Counted from the first letter of the stretch, positions 16,620 to 25,311 are shown. The stretch: 42,952 nucleotides of DNA from Bacteroides caecigallinarum (GCF_021531075.1 NZ_JADYTJ010000028.1:1-42952); one strand, 5' to 3'. Numbers and translations are program-made. Notes: generated by a model not told the origin, from the sequence alone.

Positions 16620-18098
16620 ATGAACCTCCTATCCCCAATACCGCTCCTCCTCTTCCCTCTGCTGGCATTCGGACAGACAGCCGGCGGTGGCAAACTCAGC
16701 ATTCATGCCGAGACAGAGGTCACAGTGTCACAGGGCGACTATGCACCGCTATGGCTTTCGGCCAACAGATACGGCATGGGCAGTACCTCGCCGTCATCAT
16801 GGTATCTCAGGGCAGGAGCCGATTATGAAAAGGATTACCGTCGCGGATGGAACATCTCAGCCGGTATCGATATGGCAGGGGGTGTCAACACCACCTCACA
16901 TTTCTGGCTTCAGCAGGCATACTTCGACACCTCCTGGCGAATGCTTACACTCAGCATAGGAAGCAAGGAACGCATAAGCTCGCCGCTCGAGAAGAACACC
17001 CTTCTCACCTCCGGATGGATGATGGAAGGCATCAACACACGCCCCATACCGCAGATACGTGCCGAGATACGCGATTTCTACACCCTTCCCTTCACCCGCG
17101 GATGGCTTGCCCTCAAGGGACATCTGGCATACGGAGCCTTCCTCGACGGCAAATGGCAGGAATCCTTCGCAGGAGCATGGCAAAACTATACTCGCGATGT
17201 GAAATACCACAGCAAGGCCCTTATGTTCCGCGTGGGCAACAAGTCAAGACTGCCCCTCGAATTCGAGTTCGGACTGCACATGGGCACACAGTTCTGTGGC
17301 GACCAGATGCAGAAACAGCCCGATGGTAGCAGCTGGCTCATCCTCGATATGCCCGACGGACTGCGCAACTACTTCAACGCCTTCTTCCCTACAGCCGGCG
17401 GAAGCGACACCACCTGGGGCGAGCAGGTCAACGTGGAAGGCAATATGTTGGGAAGCTGGAATTTTGCACTCAACTATTATTACCGCGACTGGAAGTTCCG
17501 TCTCTACCTCGACCACTATTTCGAGGACGAATCGCAGATGTTCACCCAGTACGGCATATGGAAGGACGGACAGCTGGGACTTGAAGTCACCTTCCCTTCC
17601 AATCCGTGGATAACGTCATTCCTCTGGGAAGGCACATCCACCACAAACCAGACAAGTCCCCTGCTTTACGACGCATTTGCAGGCTCGTTTACCGACCTCC
17701 AGATGAGCGGTGCCGACAATTATTATAACCACTACATATACCAGGCATGGCAGTATTACGGCATGGGCCTGGGCTGCCCGCTCCTCCCCGGACCGGCATA
17801 TAATGCCGACGGAGCCATGACATTCCGTAGTAACCGCATGAAAGCCCATCACATCGGCCTGTCGGGTAATCCCGCTCCCGAATGGAACTGGCGCGTGCTC
17901 GCCTCCTTTGCCCGTCATTGGGGAACGTACGGCACACCATTCCGGAAGGTGGAACACCGCTTCAGCGGCATGGCAGAAGTGCTCTACACCCCCCGACGCA
18001 TAAGTTGCCTCACTTTCAAGGCAGCACTCGGAATAGACCGAGGCTCCTTCCCCGGCAATAGCATCGGAGGAACGATAGGGATGAGATATAGATACTAG
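16620..18098 (+). CDS. wzi: Wzi-family capsule assembly outer-membrane protein
   Basis: This 492-residue protein has a signal peptide (1 to about 19, ending FGQ) and the Caps_assemb_Wzi hallmarks: YAPLWLSANRYGM (about 40-52), FWLQQAYFDTSW (about 98-109) and KNTLLTSGWMMEGINTRP. It is predicted to be an outer-membrane beta-barrel that anchors or organises surface polysaccharide, matching Wza/Wzc downstream. Its last codons (AGA TAC TAG) are themselves a CTAG repeat word, so repeat cluster 5 begins at the stop codon. It is co-directional with the WecA-like gene, 104 bases downstream. Confidence 0.87.
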   Translation: MNLLSPIPLLLFPLLAFGQTAGGGKLSIHAETEVTVSQGDYAPLWLSANRYGMGSTSPSSWYLRAGADYEKDYRRGWNISAGIDMAGGVNTTSHFWLQQAYFDTSWRMLTLSIGSKERISSPLEKNTLLTSGWMMEGINTRPIPQIRAEIRDFYTLPFTRGWLALKGHLAYGAFLDGKWQESFAGAWQNYTRDVKYHSKALMFRVGNKSRLPLEFEFGLHMGTQFCGDQMQKQPDGSSWLILDMPDGLRNYFNAFFPTAGGSDTTWGEQVNVEGNMLGSWNFALNYYYRDWKFRLYLDHYFEDESQMFTQYGIWKDGQLGLEVTFPSNPWITSFLWEGTSTTNQTSPLLYDAFAGSFTDLQMSGADNYYNHYIYQAWQYYGMGLGCPLLPGPAYNADGAMTFRSNRMKAHHIGLSGNPAPEWNWRVLASFARHWGTYGTPFRKVEHRFSGMAEVLYTPRRISCLTFKAALGIDRGSFPGNSIGGTIGMRYRY

Positions 18099-18270
18099 GT
18101 ACGAGGGACTAGATACTAGGTATGAGATACTAGGAACTAGGGACTGCCTAGTACCTAGTCAACTAGTACCTACTCACCTAGTCAACTAGTACCTACTCAC
18201 CTAGTCAACTAGTACCTAGTCAACTAGTATCTAGCCAACTAACAACTAAAAACCAACAACTAACAACTAA
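18096..18270. repeat. CTAG-word repeat cluster 5
   Basis: About 175 bases. The left part is in the GATACTAGG orientation and the right part in the CCTAGTACC/TAGTCAAC orientation, with a 23-base higher-order unit (CTAGTCAACTAGTACC plus TACTCAC) repeated twice. It ends in CAACTAACAACTAAAAACC tracts just before the next start codon. Confidence 0.88.
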
Positions 18271-18271
18271 T

Positions 18272-18706
18272 ATGAAACATCTACTCACAGCCATACTGAT
18301 ACTCCTTATGGCAGGATGCGCCAAGGCCCCCATCAACAGCGATGTGGAAGGATTCTGGCAATTGAATGAATTTGAGATTCTCTCCACCGGCGAGACAGTG
18401 GAATGCACACGCCTGTATTACAGCATCACCCGCATGGTGACCGAAGTGGCAGAGAAGCAAGGTCCCAACGGCTATGGAGCCTATATCGGTCGTACAGCAT
18501 ATAGCGACGATGGCAATACCTTGATACTAACTGATTTCAAGGGAAGGTCAGGTACCGGCGACAATGGCAAGGATGCTCCGGTAGAAGGTCTCCGTCATTA
18601 CGGCATCAACTCCCAGGAAGAAACAAAGTTCCGGATAGTACGCTGCGACGGCAAGACTATGGTCCTGGAGTCCGACTACGCACGTCTGGAACTAAGCAAG
18701 TTCTAG
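18272..18706 (+). CDS. Lipocalin-like lipoprotein
   Basis: This 144-residue lipoprotein has a signal peptide with lipobox LMAGC (lipidated Cys16). The mature part (DVEGFWQLNEFEIL, then CTRLYYSITRM) resembles small lipocalin-like domains common in Bacteroidetes, in which a Trp near the N-terminus of the first strand is conserved. It probably sits in the outer membrane, periplasmic side. The link to capsule export is only positional: it follows wzi and a repeat cluster. The ligand is unknown. Confidence 0.65.
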   Translation: MKHLLTAILILLMAGCAKAPINSDVEGFWQLNEFEILSTGETVECTRLYYSITRMVTEVAEKQGPNGYGAYIGRTAYSDDGNTLILTDFKGRSGTGDNGKDAPVEGLRHYGINSQEETKFRIVRCDGKTMVLESDYARLELSKF

Positions 18707-18723
18707 TCACCCGTTTCGGGCGT

Positions 18724-18812
18724 CTATAAGTCCGTTTTCACATCGAAGCATGGACACTCCTTTATCCATTCTTCAGGTTCTATCACCCCGTCGCCGTCAG
18801 CGTCGGGGTATT
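18724..18812 (-). pseudogene. Remnant of an N-acetylmuramoyl-L-alanine amidase gene (3' end)
   Basis: On the minus strand one frame reads IKVEYPDADGDGVIEPEEW then IKECPCFDVKTDL and TAG (18724-18726). This matches the C-terminus of the amidase at 36419-36865 (IKV, then PDLDGDGTIEPEEWIKECPCFDV), but the AGHRDFS segment with its zinc-ligand His is missing and nothing homologous lies upstream. It is a decayed second copy of the HU-amidase cassette's amidase. Confidence 0.8.
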
Positions 18813-18818
18813 CTACTT

Positions 18819-18905
18819 TTATAGCTTCTCTATTTCCTCCCCGCTCATACCGCTAATGAGGATTATCTGCTCCATCTGTGATATTGTTATTTCAGATTGG
18901 TACAT
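18819..18905 (-). CDS. Possible 28-residue small ORF
   Basis: ATG at 18905 encodes MYQSEITISQMEQIILISGM followed by SGEEIEKL. It sits just downstream of a consensus-like promoter (18919-18949) and just upstream of the amidase remnant. I do not recognise it; it may be a leftover of a decayed gene. Confidence 0.3.
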   Translation of the reverse strand: MYQSEITISQMEQIILISGMSGEEIEKL

Positions 18906-18918
18906 TGCTACTTTTCTA

Positions 18919-18949
18919 CAAAGGTAGAAAAATATCCCGAAAATACAAC
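18919..18949 (-). promoter_or_regulatory. Candidate promoter, minus strand
   Basis: GTTG (complement of 18946-18949), a 19-base spacer and TACCTTTG (complement of 18919-18926). It would drive the 28-residue ORF with a very short leader. Confidence 0.45.
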
Positions 18950-18970
18950 TCACGGTGCAAATGTCATGAA

Positions 18971-19005
18971 CAAAAAAAGCTGCGGACAGGTTTTGTCCGC
19001 AGCTT
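18971..19005 (-). terminator. Terminator of the lipoprotein pair
   Basis: AAGCTGCGGACA (18977-18988) and TGTCCGCAGCTT (18994-19005) form a perfect 12-bp stem with a 5-base loop. On the minus strand a run of seven T follows, which is right for ending the 19036-21081 operon. Confidence 0.88.
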
Positions 19006-19035
19006 GCAGTAAATGTCTTTATTTGTTCAGATTTA

Positions 19036-20052
19036 TTAGTATATTCCGCCAATGAAGTCAACAGATTCAGGATCGCCATACCAGCTTTCTTCTCTGTCTA
19101 TATTCATATTCACACTGTTTGCAGTAGAATTGTCTGTGATATTTACTTTCAAAGTCTTGATCATGTTTCTTCTGAAGTCTACATACTTTTCAGCAACCTT
19201 GAAAAGATTATTTTCGCTGTCGAATCTGTATACGCTGACAAGAACATTCTCGCTATAGTTATTTGCAAATGTTCCGTCCGACATCAAATCTGTATTATAT
19301 GCTTCCATCAGATTAAACAAAGAGTAGCAATTAGTCAATGTAGTTTCCGGATATCCTATATACATACCTTGCGTTCCTTCAATGTTTACCCATATAGCAT
19401 CACCTTCCTGCATATTTTCCACTTCAATTCTCGCACCGAATGACACTCTGGCCATGTTGATATTTACTACACCGCCTTCAGCAGGAGTATATTCTTCCGA
19501 CTGTCCGTAATATCTCACCTGGTAAGGTCTGTCGTATGCTATAAAATATCCGTCTTCGTCTACTCCGGTAACAGAAGTACCGCGTGTCAAATTGAATGAA
19601 TTGAAACTTCCCAAATATGAGAACTCATTGTTAAAATAGCTGTCGAACGGTGAAAAATAATAAGAACTTCCTGAAATGCTGTCCACATCTGCATACACCA
19701 GACTTTTACCATCCTGAATCAATGTTGCAAAGAAGAGATATCTGTCGCTTTCTTTCAGTTTTATTTTCATGTCGCTTACATTGTCAAACAGACCGTCAGC
19801 ATACCCCAAAAGCCCATTATTGCTTTCATCAATAGTATAAGCCTGTACATAATACAAGTCATTGCTTTCCCCAGCTCTGCTCATAGGCACATCACCCATG
19901 TCCTTGATTTCACCAGCGCAGTTCAGCGAAACTTCCACCAGCTTGTCGCTCTTCTGTTCGTCGTTTATAACATCCTCATTGTTACATGCTGCCATACTCA
20001 TGGCCATAGCTGCGATTACAGCAGCCGATTTCAATAAATTCATTGTTTTCAT
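19036..20052 (-). CDS. Putative surface lipoprotein, paralogue of its neighbour
   Basis: This 338-residue lipoprotein has a signal peptide with MAAC (lipidated Cys23). I do not recognise a family with confidence. Alignment by eye with the upstream gene shows shared blocks: SLNCAGEI/SLNCTGEI, LYYVQAY, YADGLF/YAHGLF, VSDMKIKL/VTDSMKITL, RYYGQSE/RYYGESE, NYSENV, and VDFIGGI/VDFEGGM at the C-terminus. The general look (lipoprotein, beta-rich, two repeats of a tandem gene) recalls fimbrillin or FimB-like Bacteroides surface proteins, but this is a guess. It is second in a two-gene operon and ends at a strong terminator. Confidence 0.75.
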   Translation of the reverse strand: MKTMNLLKSAAVIAAMAMSMAACNNEDVINDEQKSDKLVEVSLNCAGEIKDMGDVPMSRAGESNDLYYVQAYTIDESNNGLLGYADGLFDNVSDMKIKLKESDRYLFFATLIQDGKSLVYADVDSISGSSYYFSPFDSYFNNEFSYLGSFNSFNLTRGTSVTGVDEDGYFIAYDRPYQVRYYGQSEEYTPAEGGVVNINMARVSFGARIEVENMQEGDAIWVNIEGTQGMYIGYPETTLTNCYSLFNLMEAYNTDLMSDGTFANNYSENVLVSVYRFDSENNLFKVAEKYVDFRRNMIKTLKVNITDNSTANSVNMNIDREESWYGDPESVDFIGGIY

Positions 20053-20076
20053 AATCTATATAGTTTAATCAATTAA

Positions 20077-21081
20077 TTACATTCCTCCTTCGAAATCCAC
20101 TACCTCGTCATCCTCTATCATTCCGCCATCTTCTATACTGATATCGAATCCGTTTTCACCCGGTTCCAGTTTCTGTAACAGCTTTACCACCAGTGGCCTC
20201 TCCTTGTTTCTCACCACCTCTGTATTGATGCTTCCCACCGGCTGTTCTTCCCCGTTCTCATCTATGAACACCACATTTATGTTCACATTCTCACTATAAT
20301 TATATGTGAATTCTCCTTCTCCGTTCCAGTCAGTTTTGAAAGCCTCTTCAGGATTTTCCATAGCAAACAGAGCGGCAAATTCCGTTTCAGGATATACCAT
20401 TGTAATTTCCGGTGCGCCGTCCATTCTCACTTTCAGCGTTCCTTCAGTAAAGTTTTCGGTAGTTATTTTCAGTGCGAATGCCGTTTTCAGCATACAGATG
20501 TCCACGTCTCTCCTTACAGAGTCGTTAGCCAGGTACGGTTCAGACTCGCCGTAATATCTGTTCAGGCTCGGTCTTGTGAAAACTCCCTCCAGCAATCCTG
20601 TAGTTTCCGTCTCACCGCCTCCGATATAGTTTCCGTTGAAATCGCTGGTATACTCGAATTTGTTGGTCAGTGCCGTCATGAAAGGCGCTCCATAATACGC
20701 CGGAGTGTCTTCCGAGTGTTTTATTCTTTCCAATCCGTTCTCCACCACAGTAGCCTTGAACATATATTCATTCCCCGGTTCAAGAGTAATCTTCATACTG
20801 TCAGTCACATTGAACAGTCCGTGGGCATATTTCTCATATCCGTCCCCCACTCTGTATGCCTGCACATAGTAAAGATTCTTCCCCTCGTACATCTCGGACG
20901 TAATCACACTGTCATCCGTGATTTCTCCGGTACAGTTCAGCGACACGACGTACCCTGTCTCTGTGTCCGTGTTATTGTCGTCATCTTCCTCATCGTCCGG
21001 ATCAATCAGGTTGCATGAGACCATCCCCATTGCAACTGCCACCTGGATAGCTGCAATTCTTAATACATTTACAGTTTTCAT
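20077..21081 (-). CDS. Putative surface lipoprotein, first of a paralogous pair
   Basis: This 334-residue lipoprotein has lipobox MVSC (Cys23), then an acidic linker (DPDDEEDDDNNTDTETG) that would hold a folded domain off the membrane. The body is paralogous to the 338-residue protein 24 bases downstream, with the same order of conserved blocks and the same VDFxGG ending. The pair lies between wzi and wza but on the opposite strand, so it may be an insertion into the export region. No enzymatic motif is visible. Confidence 0.75.
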   Translation of the reverse strand: MKTVNVLRIAAIQVAVAMGMVSCNLIDPDDEEDDDNNTDTETGYVVSLNCTGEITDDSVITSEMYEGKNLYYVQAYRVGDGYEKYAHGLFNVTDSMKITLEPGNEYMFKATVVENGLERIKHSEDTPAYYGAPFMTALTNKFEYTSDFNGNYIGGGETETTGLLEGVFTRPSLNRYYGESEPYLANDSVRRDVDICMLKTAFALKITTENFTEGTLKVRMDGAPEITMVYPETEFAALFAMENPEEAFKTDWNGEGEFTYNYSENVNINVVFIDENGEEQPVGSINTEVVRNKERPLVVKLLQKLEPGENGFDISIEDGGMIEDDEVVDFEGGM

Positions 21082-21128
21082 ATGTGTAATAATTTAACTT
21101 CCGCAGATATTAATTCTCATTTCAGTGT

Positions 21129-21136
21129 CAAAATTA
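21129..21136 (-). promoter_or_regulatory. -7 box for the lipoprotein pair
   Basis: On the minus strand TAATTTTG (complement of 21129-21136) fits the -7 consensus, about 50 bases before the ATG at 21081. No convincing -33 box is spaced correctly. Confidence 0.4.
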
Positions 21137-21189
21137 TAAATTTTTTACATAAAGTGTTTTTCTATCCGTAAAAATGTTGATATTTATTT

Positions 21190-21284
21190 AGAAGATACTA
21201 GATACTAGATACTAGGAAGGAGATACTAGATACGAGATACTAGATACTAGGCCCCCTAGTCAACTAGTCTCTAGTCCCTACCCC
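21190..21284. repeat. CTAG-word repeat cluster 6, inverted arms
   Basis: GATACTA words (GATACTAGATACTAG, AGGAAGGAGATACTAG) lead to a centre ACTAGGCCCCCTAGT and then TAGTCAAC and TAGTCTC words in the opposite orientation. The same arrangement recurs in cluster 11. A pyrimidine run (21282-21298) follows. Confidence 0.85.
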
Positions 21285-21373
21285 CCCCCCTCCTCCCTAC
21301 TTTTACCATTATTACAAATCTTCCCTACAAACATATAAAAAGCCTTTTCCGGAGTAGAAAAAACATCAATTTG

Positions 21374-21405
21374 TTTGCTAATTCACTATAAAGAGCATAC
21401 TTTTG
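21374..21405 (+). promoter_or_regulatory. wza promoter
   Basis: TTTG (21374-21377), a 20-base spacer and TACTTTTG (21398-21405) match the consensus exactly. The -7 box overlaps an upstream TTG, which excludes that codon as a start. The predicted leader before the ATG at 21424 is only about a dozen bases. Confidence 0.8.
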
Positions 21406-21423
21406 CAGGGAAATTCAATTATT

Positions 21424-22221
21424 ATGAAGAAATATATAGTATTATCATTGCTCGCTGCCTCGTTTTTGGGCAGCTGTACCTCTTATAAGAATGTACCTTA
21501 TATGCAGGACATCGAGACAGTAAATAATTATGGTAAGGTAATACCCCTTTACGATGCAAAGATCATGCCCAAGGACCTCCTTAGCATAACAGTCAATACC
21601 ACGGACCCTATGGCAGCGGCTCCGTTCAACCTCACAGTGCAGACGGAACTTACTTCCTCACTCGCACAGAATCTGCGTACCACATCCACCCCTATGCTCC
21701 AGCAGTATCTGGTGAACAACGAGGGTGAGATAGACTTCCCTGTCATCGGACGCCTCAAGGTGGGCGGTCTCACCAAGAACGAGGCCGAAGATATGATTCG
21801 CGAACGCCTTATGCCATACCTCAAGGAGACACCTATCGTAACAGTGCGTATGGCCAACTATAAGATATCTGTATTGGGCGAAGTTGCACGTCCCGGAACA
21901 TTCAATGTAAACAATGAAAAGGTAAATATCCTCGAAGCCCTTGCTATGGCAGGCGATATGACAGTCTACGGTGTGCGAACCAATGTCAAGCTCATCCGCG
22001 AGGATGCCGACGGCAAGCGCGAGATAAAGGAGCTGGACCTCACAAAGAGCGACCTCGTCCTCTCTCCGTATTTCTACCTCCGTCAGAACGACATCATCTA
22101 TGTCACACCGAACTCCACCAAGGCCAAGAGTTCCGACATCGGTACCACCACCACTACATGGATATCAGCCACATCCATCATGGTGTCCATCGCCAGCTTG
22201 CTTGTGAATATATTGAGATGA
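21424..22221 (+). CDS. wza: Wza-type polysaccharide export lipoprotein
   Basis: This 265-residue outer-membrane lipoprotein (lipobox LGSC, Cys18) has a Poly_export domain (about 40-135, including VNNEGEIDFPVIGRLKVGG) and an SLBB-type domain (about 140-230, including VLGEVARPGTFNVNNEKVN). It forms the outer-membrane exit channel for surface polysaccharide and pairs with Wzc. It is short compared with E. coli Wza and lacks its C-terminal barrel helix, which is usual in Bacteroidetes; the C-terminal hydrophobic stretch (WISATSIMVSIASLLVNIL) may serve instead. Start chosen from the promoter position. Confidence 0.92.
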   Translation: MKKYIVLSLLAASFLGSCTSYKNVPYMQDIETVNNYGKVIPLYDAKIMPKDLLSITVNTTDPMAAAPFNLTVQTELTSSLAQNLRTTSTPMLQQYLVNNEGEIDFPVIGRLKVGGLTKNEAEDMIRERLMPYLKETPIVTVRMANYKISVLGEVARPGTFNVNNEKVNILEALAMAGDMTVYGVRTNVKLIREDADGKREIKELDLTKSDLVLSPYFYLRQNDIIYVTPNSTKAKSSDIGTTTTTWISATSIMVSIASLLVNILR

Positions 22222-22436
22222 GAATAATAACTATTTAGGTAACAAGGCCTCAGTAATTAAGAGTTGTTAGTTGTTGGTTGTTAGTTGTTAGAACCATCCG
22301 GATGGTAACCTAGTCAACTTGTCAACTTGTCAACTAGTAACTAAAAAACCTCGTCAACTCGTCAACTAGTAACTAAAAAAAACCTAGTCCCTAGTATCTA
22401 GTCCCTAGTCCCTAGTCAACTAACAAACTAAAACCA
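22222..22436. repeat. CTAG-word repeat cluster 7 with leader-like block and CCATCCGGATGG core
   Basis: The first part (22222-22293) resembles the HU-like gene leaders (AATAACTATTTAG, ACAAGG, TTAAGAGTTGTTAGTT). It is followed by CCATCCGGATGG (22294-22305), then CTAGTCAACTTGTCAAC and TAGTCCC/TAGTATC words. It fills the wza-wzc gap, so it would lie inside the transcript. Confidence 0.85.
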
Positions 22437-22444
22437 AATAACCC

Positions 22445-24892
22445 GTGGAAAAAGAAATTTTCAATGAAATGGAAGAGGCACAGGAAAAGCCTTTCAACAT
22501 TTACGAGATAGTATTCAAATACCTGGTCTACTGGCCGTGGTTCGTTGCCAGTGTCATATTCTGTCTGGTGTGTGCATTCATCTATATGCGCTACTCCACC
22601 CCTGTATATACTGTAAGTTCCAAGGTCCTAATCAAGGAAGCCGACCCACGTTCGCGTATGATGGGCGGTAGTGCACTAGTGGCACTTCAGGATGTGGGCG
22701 GATTTACCATGACCAGCAGTTTCGACAACGAAGTGGAGATACTCAGCTCTGTAACCCTTGCCAATAAGGTGGTAACGGATATGGGACTATACATCAACAC
22801 CTCACTCGTGCGTACATTCGGCTACGATGTACCTCTTTATAAGAACAATCCTCTCAATATATATATGAACCCTCTGGAAGCCGAGAAACTGGACGGAGCA
22901 GTCACACTCGAGATGAAACTCACTCCTGCCGGCGAACTCTCTGTAAAGGGAGAATACTATATCGAGGACGAGGACTACGAACTTGAGGAACAGAAGTTCA
23001 CCGCCTTCCCTGCCGTACTTACCACACCTGTGGGAGTAGTGACTATAAGCAAGAACGAAGCATTCGTGGCAGAAGAGGACGACGAGGAAGAGAAACCGAA
23101 GGACCTCCGCTTCCGCACAGTCATTGTTCCTCCTATAGCTGCAGCACGCTATTATGCCGGTAGTTTGGTTGTTGAACCTACTTCCAAGACCACTACCATA
23201 GCAGCCATTTCTCTCCAGACAGGCAACCGCCTTTTGGGTATGGACTATATAAACAATCTTATCCGCCAGTATAATGCCGATGCCAATGAAGAGAAGAACC
23301 AGGTGGCAAGCCGTACAGCCGAGTTTATCGACGAACGTCTGTCCATCATCAATGCCGAGCTTGGCACAACGGAATCCGAGATGGCTGAATTCAAGCAGCG
23401 TGCCGGACTTACGGATATGGAGAACGATGCCAAGATAATATTAGAAGAGAATAGTAAATACGAACAGCAGCGCATCCAGAATGCCACACAGATTAGTCTG
23501 GTGGAATTCCTTAAGGACTATATCAACAATCCTGCCAATGCCAACGAAGTAATCCCTGCCAATGTTGGACTGGAAGATCAGGCATTAAGCTCTGTGATTG
23601 GCCAGTATAACACCATGCTTATAGAGCGCAAGCGTCTGCTCCGCACATCGTCGGACAGCAACCCTGCAGTAATCAACCTCAATACAGGTATCGAGGCTAT
23701 GCGCACCAGCGTACAGACCAGTGTGGAAAGCGCTCTCGAAGGACTCCGTATCACAAAGGCAGACCTCGACCGCAAGGCCAACCGTCTGGAGTCACGCATC
23801 AGCAATGCCCCTCAGTACGAAAAGGAATTCCTCAACATAGCACGCCAGCAGGAAATCAAGGCACAGCTCTACACCATCCTTCTTCAGAAGCGTGAGGAGA
23901 ATGCCATCACCCTGGCTGCCACAGCCAATAACGGACGTATCATAGAGAACCCTCTTCCGTCCATCTATCCTGTATCGCCGAAGAAAAAGATTATAGCCCT
24001 TGCAGCCCTGATAATAGGTCTCGGTCTCCCTGTAGGCTTTATCTATCTTCGCGACCTCTTGAAATACAAGATAGAGGACCGTTCCGATGTAGAGAAGATT
24101 ACGGACGTAACCATCCTTGCCGAGCTGCCTAAGACAGACACTCCGGCCAAGGGAGCCATCGTCATACGCGAGAACCATAACAATATGATGGAAGAGATGT
24201 TCCGCGGCCTGCGTACCAACCTCCTCTTTATGCTTGAGAAAGGCCAGCAGGTCATCATGGTGTCATCCACCCAGCCGGGCGAAGGTAAATCCTTTGTGGC
24301 AGGAAATCTTGCAGTCAGTCTCGCATTTATGGGCAAGAAAGTCATTATAGTAGGTATGGATATCCGCAAGCCGGGTCTTAATAGAGTATTTAATCTCAGC
24401 ACCCGTGTATACGGTATCACCAACTATCTGAGCGACCCTGAAGGCGTCAAGCTCATGGACATGGTTCAGCATTCCGATGTCAGTGACAATCTGGATATCC
24501 TTCCGGGCGGTCCTGTACCACCTAACCCTACAGAGCTCGTTGTACGCGATGTCCTTGATAAGGCCATTGCCCAGCTCCGCGAGAAATACGACTATGTAAT
24601 CCTCGACACCGCCCCTATCGGAATGGTACCGGATTCAGCCATCATAGGTCGTGTGGCAGATATCCTTCTCTACGTATGCCGTGCCGATGTCACACCTAAG
24701 TCAGGCTACGAGTATATCAACGTACTCAAGGCAGAGAAGAAGTTCCCTAAACTCGCCACCGTCCTCAACGGTATAGACATGAGCAATCGCCGTCACAGCT
24801 ATGGCTACGGTTACGGCCGCAAGTACGGCTACGGTCGCGGCTATGGATATGGATATGGTTACGGTTATGGAGAGCCGGAAAAGAAGAAGTAA
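22445..24892 (+). CDS. wzc: Wzc-type tyrosine autokinase / polysaccharide co-polymerase
   Basis: This 815-residue inner-membrane protein controls chain length and export through Wza. Order: Wzz-type domain with a first membrane segment (about 28-47), long periplasmic coiled region (about 280-480), second membrane segment (about 512-532), then a cytoplasmic BY-kinase. The kinase has Walker A (QPGEGKS, about 610-617), Walker A' (IIVGMDIRKPG) and Walker B (YVILDTAP). The C-terminus is a Gly-Tyr-rich tail with ten tyrosines, the expected autophosphorylation cluster. A GTG start at 22445 is used; ATG at 22469 is the alternative. A strong terminator follows. Confidence 0.92.
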   Translation: MEKEIFNEMEEAQEKPFNIYEIVFKYLVYWPWFVASVIFCLVCAFIYMRYSTPVYTVSSKVLIKEADPRSRMMGGSALVALQDVGGFTMTSSFDNEVEILSSVTLANKVVTDMGLYINTSLVRTFGYDVPLYKNNPLNIYMNPLEAEKLDGAVTLEMKLTPAGELSVKGEYYIEDEDYELEEQKFTAFPAVLTTPVGVVTISKNEAFVAEEDDEEEKPKDLRFRTVIVPPIAAARYYAGSLVVEPTSKTTTIAAISLQTGNRLLGMDYINNLIRQYNADANEEKNQVASRTAEFIDERLSIINAELGTTESEMAEFKQRAGLTDMENDAKIILEENSKYEQQRIQNATQISLVEFLKDYINNPANANEVIPANVGLEDQALSSVIGQYNTMLIERKRLLRTSSDSNPAVINLNTGIEAMRTSVQTSVESALEGLRITKADLDRKANRLESRISNAPQYEKEFLNIARQQEIKAQLYTILLQKREENAITLAATANNGRIIENPLPSIYPVSPKKKIIALAALIIGLGLPVGFIYLRDLLKYKIEDRSDVEKITDVTILAELPKTDTPAKGAIVIRENHNNMMEEMFRGLRTNLLFMLEKGQQVIMVSSTQPGEGKSFVAGNLAVSLAFMGKKVIIVGMDIRKPGLNRVFNLSTRVYGITNYLSDPEGVKLMDMVQHSDVSDNLDILPGGPVPPNPTELVVRDVLDKAIAQLREKYDYVILDTAPIGMVPDSAIIGRVADILLYVCRADVTPKSGYEYINVLKAEKKFPKLATVLNGIDMSNRRHSYGYGYGRKYGYGRGYGYGYGYGYGEPEKKK

Positions 24893-24904
24893 CATAATCT
24901 GAAC

Positions 24905-24946
24905 AAAAAAATAGAGGTAAAGCGAATGCTTTACCTCTATTTTTTT
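24905..24946 (+). terminator. Terminator after wzc
   Basis: ATAGAGGTAAAG (24911-24922) and CTTTACCTCTAT (24929-24940) form a perfect 12-bp stem around CGAATG, extended by A and T runs on either side. It abuts the promoter of the next unit. Confidence 0.9.
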
Positions 24947-24972
24947 ATACCTTTGTGATGAAAGTATCTTTT
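24940..24972 (+). promoter_or_regulatory. Promoter of the MNT-HEPN-ATPase-nuclease module
   Basis: TACCTTTG (24948-24955) is a -7 box embedded in TTTTTTATACCTTTGTGATG followed by AAAGTATCTTTT. Almost the same block recurs at 42891-42925 and, less exactly, at 33279-33310. A clear -33 box is not visible because the terminator stem occupies that position. Confidence 0.55.
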
Positions 24973-25020
24973 ACGTACCTTTCTACACATTCTGAGCCAT
25001 TTTATGAATATCACTTTATT

Positions 25021-25311
25021 ATGAGATTATCCAGAAAAGAAATAGAAGTAATACTGAGTATAGCCAGAAAGATATACGGTGAATCGGTGAAGGTATATCT
25101 TTTCGGTTCACGTACAGACGACAGTAAAAAAGGTGGAGACATAGATTTGCTTGTGCGTACACCCGAGGGAAATAAAGGAGTACTTGCAAGAATCAGAATG
25201 TCAGCCATGCTGAAAGAAATACTTGGTGACCAGAAAATAGATATCATAGGCGACCATGAGACATCATACGTTGCGATGGAAGCCCTTAATAAAGGAATTT
25301 TGCTATCATGA
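25021..25311 (+). CDS. mntA: MntA-like nucleotidyltransferase antitoxin
   Basis: This 96-residue minimal nucleotidyltransferase has FGSRTDD (28-34) followed by GGDIDLLVR (38-46), giving the GS...DxD motif of MntA antitoxins, which add AMP to a HepT tyrosine. ATG at 25021 is chosen because the promoter lies at 24948-24955 and earlier in-frame starts would fall inside it. It overlaps the HEPN gene by 4 bases (ATGA), typical of these pairs. A 58-base near-identical copy of its 3' end sits at 38769-38826. Confidence 0.87.
   Translation: MRLSRKEIEVILSIARKIYGESVKVYLFGSRTDDSKKGGDIDLLVRTPEGNKGVLARIRMSAMLKEILGDQKIDIIGDHETSYVAMEALNKGILLS

Noticed and set aside
21282..21298. Pyrimidine run as a phase-variable tract
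   Set aside because: It lies upstream of the wza promoter and outside any reading frame, so slippage would not switch a gene directly, though an effect on DNA structure cannot be excluded.
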